Origin: CAYPOY01 sp964412395
GTDB taxonomy: Bacteria > Chloroflexota > Anaerolineae > B4-G1
Direction of reading: 5' to 3'
DNA length: 7,535 nt
Assembly: GCA_964412395.1 (NCBI GenBank)
Contig: CAYPOY010000260.1
Span: forward strand, 1 to 7,535
A model generated the notes under the pieces. That model was given only the letters and a program-made list of their open reading frames with translations, did no database searches and was not told the DNA's origin. Below are positions 5,613 through 7,535 of the stretch, in pieces (the first letter of the stretch is position 1; each line of letters begins with the position of its first letter). The position numbers and the translations under genes are program-made.

Positions 5613-7376
5613 CTACCTTCTCTGTAGCGGCACAGTCAGCGTGATGCGTGTTCCCTCGCCTGGTGCTGAGGCAATTGCCAGCGTACCGTTGACCAGTTCG
5701 GCCCGCTCGTGCATGTTGATCATACCCAGGCTGCCGCGCTCATCATAGCGCACCTGCACCGCGTCCACGTCGAACCCCGTGCCGTCATCCTCTACTTCGG
5801 CGACGAATGTGCTGTCTTGGATGTGGAGTCGCACCCAGATGTTTTTGGCCTTGGCATGTTTACGGGCGTTGCCGATTGCCTCCTCGACGATGTAAAAGAT
5901 CACCCCCTGGGCGTTCTGTTCCAGCGATTGGTCTACCTCTGGCGTTGCTTCCAGGTGAATCGGCGTAGGGTCAGTCTCGGCCAACTTGCTGATGTACTGC
6001 TCCAACGCTGCCTGCAGCCCCTGCGTTTCGAGGATGAGCGGTCGGAGCGTGAAGAGCATATGACGGATTTCCTTCGTCGTGCGACGTGCCAGGTCCTCGA
6101 TCCGCGTCAATTCCTCAGCCGTCTGTTGCGCGTCATGTTCCCTGTTCAACAACATCCTGGCGTAGTTCAGACGCATCGCGATGGCCGCAATGCTCTGTGT
6201 GGGGCCGTCGTGCAGGTCGCGGGCCAGTTTCTTACGTGCGTCTTCCTCTACCCCCACGATGCGTTCTTTCTCTTCCATGAGGCTCTGATAAAGTTGAGCG
6301 TTCTGAAGCGCAACGATGGCCTGATTACAGATGGCGATGAGCAACTTCTGGTGATCTCCTGTGTAGGTATCGGGTTGGGTGCTGCCGAAAACCACGGCGC
6401 CGAAATTCTCGAACCCGGCCCGCAGTGGTACGACGATCGCCTGCTGACAACTGTGCATCACGATGAGTTGGCCTAGTTCCGGGTCTGCCGAGGGATTTTG
6501 GGTGAGCACAGCCTCTGCCGTTGCCAATGCCTGGGCCAATATACCGCTCTTGCCCTGGAAGACGGCGTGCTGGTCGCGTGGCGGCAGGTGACGTGAAGCC
6601 ACAGTGCGCAGGTCATTGTGGCTGAAGAGCATCACCAGGCTCGCGTGGACTGCATCTGGTTGGCCCAACTCGCGCATCCCAGCCTCACCCACTTCGAGCA
6701 CTGCTTCCAATACTTTGTTGTAGTTCAACGTCGCGCTAAGCGTACTTGCCAATTCGAAGATCACCCGTGAGTGTTCTTGAGCGGCATGCAACCTTCGCAG
6801 TTTGGCCTCCTCCTCAAGCCGGCGTTTGTGCGCAATCAACTGTTTCATCTGAGCGCCTATGAGACCGCTGATCAAGGCTGCCAGCATGAGGACGAGAGAT
6901 CGGACCGCAAATGAGACCAGGTCCGACTGCACTGTGTCAGGTGGTGCGAGGAAGTAGCCAGCCAAGCCGCAACCTACTACGATGATCGTGGCAATCAACG
7001 GGCTGATCATCCAGGGAAAGCGCAGCGCTGTTGTGAGAATAGGAAACAGCGCAAAGAATAGCAATGAGCTTGTCAGGCCACCCGACACAGTGACAAAGCC
7101 GATGGTCAGGATGGTGTCAATCAGCAGTGTCATCACCGGTATGGCGCGTGGGAAGATGCCGTACAGCAGCAGCGACATAATCGCGAGGTTGTAAAGAGCC
7201 GCAACCGTCAGGAGGATGATCTGGGGCAGAATGGAGGCTGCCTCGAAGGTGCCGCCGTAGTTAATAAAGACATCCAGGAAACTGACGAGGGCCACGCTTA
7301 CCAGGAGTAGCCAGCGCAGGTTGCTGATCAGCCAGTCTATCTGGAAACGTTCCTTGGCACTCTCAGATATAGGCAT
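5613..7376 (-). CDS. Membrane sensor histidine kinase, NarL/LiaS type (6 TM, GAF, HisKA_3, HATPase_c)
   Basis: A 587-residue sensor kinase that should autophosphorylate and pass phosphate to a LuxR/NarL-type response regulator. Six hydrophobic segments at about 21-38, 47-73, 80-98, 102-118, 124-144 and 153-176 come first. A charged coiled coil (178-204) follows, then a GAF-like domain (about 206-362). The HisKA_3 phosphoacceptor box 'ARDLHDGPTQSIAAIAM' has H389. The HATPase_c domain shows an N box 'EEAIGNARKHA' (N503), a G1 box 'EDDGTGFD' (529-536) and a G2 box 'RGSLGMINMHERA'. All residues needed for kinase activity appear present. The ATG at 7376 is forced by an in-frame TGA three codons upstream. 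There is no recognisable Shine-Dalgarno, which is unusual. The N-terminal 6-TM block has no assignable sensor family. No response regulator is next to it, so the partner is outside the window. It is followed without a gap by the CPBP-like gene. Confidence 0.93.
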   Translation of the reverse strand: MPISESAKERFQIDWLISNLRWLLLVSVALVSFLDVFINYGGTFEAASILPQIILLTVAALYNLAIMSLLLYGIFPRAIPVMTLLIDTILTIGFVTVSGGLTSSLLFFALFPILTTALRFPWMISPLIATIIVVGCGLAGYFLAPPDTVQSDLVSFAVRSLVLMLAALISGLIGAQMKQLIAHKRRLEEEAKLRRLHAAQEHSRVIFELASTLSATLNYNKVLEAVLEVGEAGMRELGQPDAVHASLVMLFSHNDLRTVASRHLPPRDQHAVFQGKSGILAQALATAEAVLTQNPSADPELGQLIVMHSCQQAIVVPLRAGFENFGAVVFGSTQPDTYTGDHQKLLIAICNQAIVALQNAQLYQSLMEEKERIVGVEEDARKKLARDLHDGPTQSIAAIAMRLNYARMLLNREHDAQQTAEELTRIEDLARRTTKEIRHMLFTLRPLILETQGLQAALEQYISKLAETDPTPIHLEATPEVDQSLEQNAQGVIFYIVEEAIGNARKHAKAKNIWVRLHIQDSTFVAEVEDDGTGFDVDAVQVRYDERGSLGMINMHERAELVNGTLAIASAPGEGTRITLTVPLQRR

Positions 7377-7383
7377 AATCGTT

Positions 7384-7454
7384 CACACGCTTGTTCGCAC
7401 ACGCTCATCTACACACTGAACAGGTGCACACTGAGTAGGCCGCGGACACTGAGT
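7384..7454. repeat. Repeated CACAC/ACACTGAGT motifs upstream of the kinase
   Basis: CACAC recurs at 7384, 7398, 7412 and 7427, with spacings of 14, 14 and 15, and the related GACAC lies at 7445. The last three copies extend as ACACTGA (7413-7419), ACACTGAGT (7428-7436) and ACACTGAGT (7446-7454). The first two are embedded in GTTCACACGC (7381-7390) and GTTCGCACACGC (7393-7404). They fill the 121-base spacer between the tRNA and the kinase gene. A regulator-binding array is possible. I see no clear -35/-10 pair on the minus strand here. Confidence 0.5.
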
Positions 7455-7483
7455 GGATGTTGCTCCCCCACGTGGCCGCGGCC
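7438..7483 (-). repeat. GGCCGCGG inverted/direct repeat pair downstream of the tRNA
   Basis: GGCCGCGG at 7438-7445 and CCGCGGCC at 7476-7483 are complementary and could form a GC-only 8-bp stem (9 with the flanking A-T) around a 30-nt loop. The right arm is also a 10-bp palindrome, GGCCGCGGCC (7474-7483). It lies 15 to 60 bases beyond the tRNA 3' end, so it may help end or process the tRNA transcript, but no U-tract follows. Confidence 0.4.
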
Positions 7484-7497
7484 TGAGATTAGCACAG

Positions 7498-7535
7498 TGG
7501 GCGCGAAGGGACTTGAACCCCTGACCTCTACAATG
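7498..7535 (-). tRNA. tRNA 3' half (probably tRNA-Val, GAC), cut by window edge
   Basis: On the minus strand, the T-arm AGGGG-TTCAAGT-CCCTT (one G-T wobble) is preceded by a 5-nt variable loop AGGTC and the anticodon-stem strand TGTAG. It is followed by the acceptor strand CGCGCCC and discriminator A. The 3' CCA is not encoded (the next bases are CTG). The window ends at anticodon position 36, which is C, so the codon begins with G (Val, Ala, Asp, Glu or Gly). The 'C-A-T + stem + AGGTC' pattern is most like tRNA-Val(GAC), but the rest of the anticodon is missing. Confidence 0.85.

Noticed and set aside
5709..6476. Plus-strand 255-codon frame opposite the kinase
   Set aside because: It is antisense to the HisKA_3/HATPase/GAF region of the kinase, with no recognisable domains.
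1..7535. CRISPR array, insertion sequence, phage or defence module
   Set aside because: No regularly spaced long repeats, transposase, terminal inverted repeats with target duplications, or defence domains were seen on either strand.

Overview
This is a GC-rich chromosomal window that looks like ordinary, vertically inherited housekeeping DNA from an uncultured bacterium. Several features fit a member of Chloroflexota (an Anaerolineae-like lineage): a MurJ with a 'PNTLYDLLVGG' segment, a membrane-anchored sortase with a Thr-Pro-rich linker and a 'SAHND' catalytic-His motif, a GAF-type NarL-family histidine kinase paired with a divergent CPBP-like membrane protein, and heavy use of GTG/TTG starts. 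This assignment is inferred from remembered family resemblance, not from a search.

Layout. Positions 1-820 (minus strand) hold the classic rpsO-pnp pair: ribosomal protein S15 (461-730), a 258-base spacer rich in inverted repeats, and the first 67 codons of polynucleotide phosphorylase (1-202, cut by the window edge). A candidate promoter for rpsO (792-820) lies back to back with a candidate promoter for murJ (864-892, plus strand). The plus-strand block then runs murJ (974-2569, lipid II flippase). A near-consensus sigma-70-type promoter sits in the last codons of murJ, followed by a short heptamer tandem repeat. Next come a SAM-dependent methyltransferase (2628-3485), an overlapping membrane-anchored sortase (3463-4443) and a small basic single-pass membrane protein (4460-4708). 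These last three look like one transcription unit concerned with the cell envelope.

The right half is on the minus strand and converges on the plus-strand block. A tRNA 3' half (7498-7535, probably tRNA-Val) is followed by a repeat-bearing spacer. Then comes a sensor histidine kinase with six membrane segments, GAF, HisKA_3 and HATPase_c domains (5613-7376). Its UAG stop is immediately followed, in the same frame, by the AUG of a polytopic membrane protein (4797-5612) that resembles a degenerate CPBP/Abi intramembrane protease. No response regulator is visible in the window.

I found no CRISPR array, transposon, phage module or defence system. The points most worth a second look are the in-frame kinase/CPBP junction, the hairpin that masks the pnp ribosome-binding site, the MurJ that lacks several charged residues known from E. 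coli MurJ, the envelope cassette with its own strong promoter, and the CACAC-type repeats upstream of the kinase.
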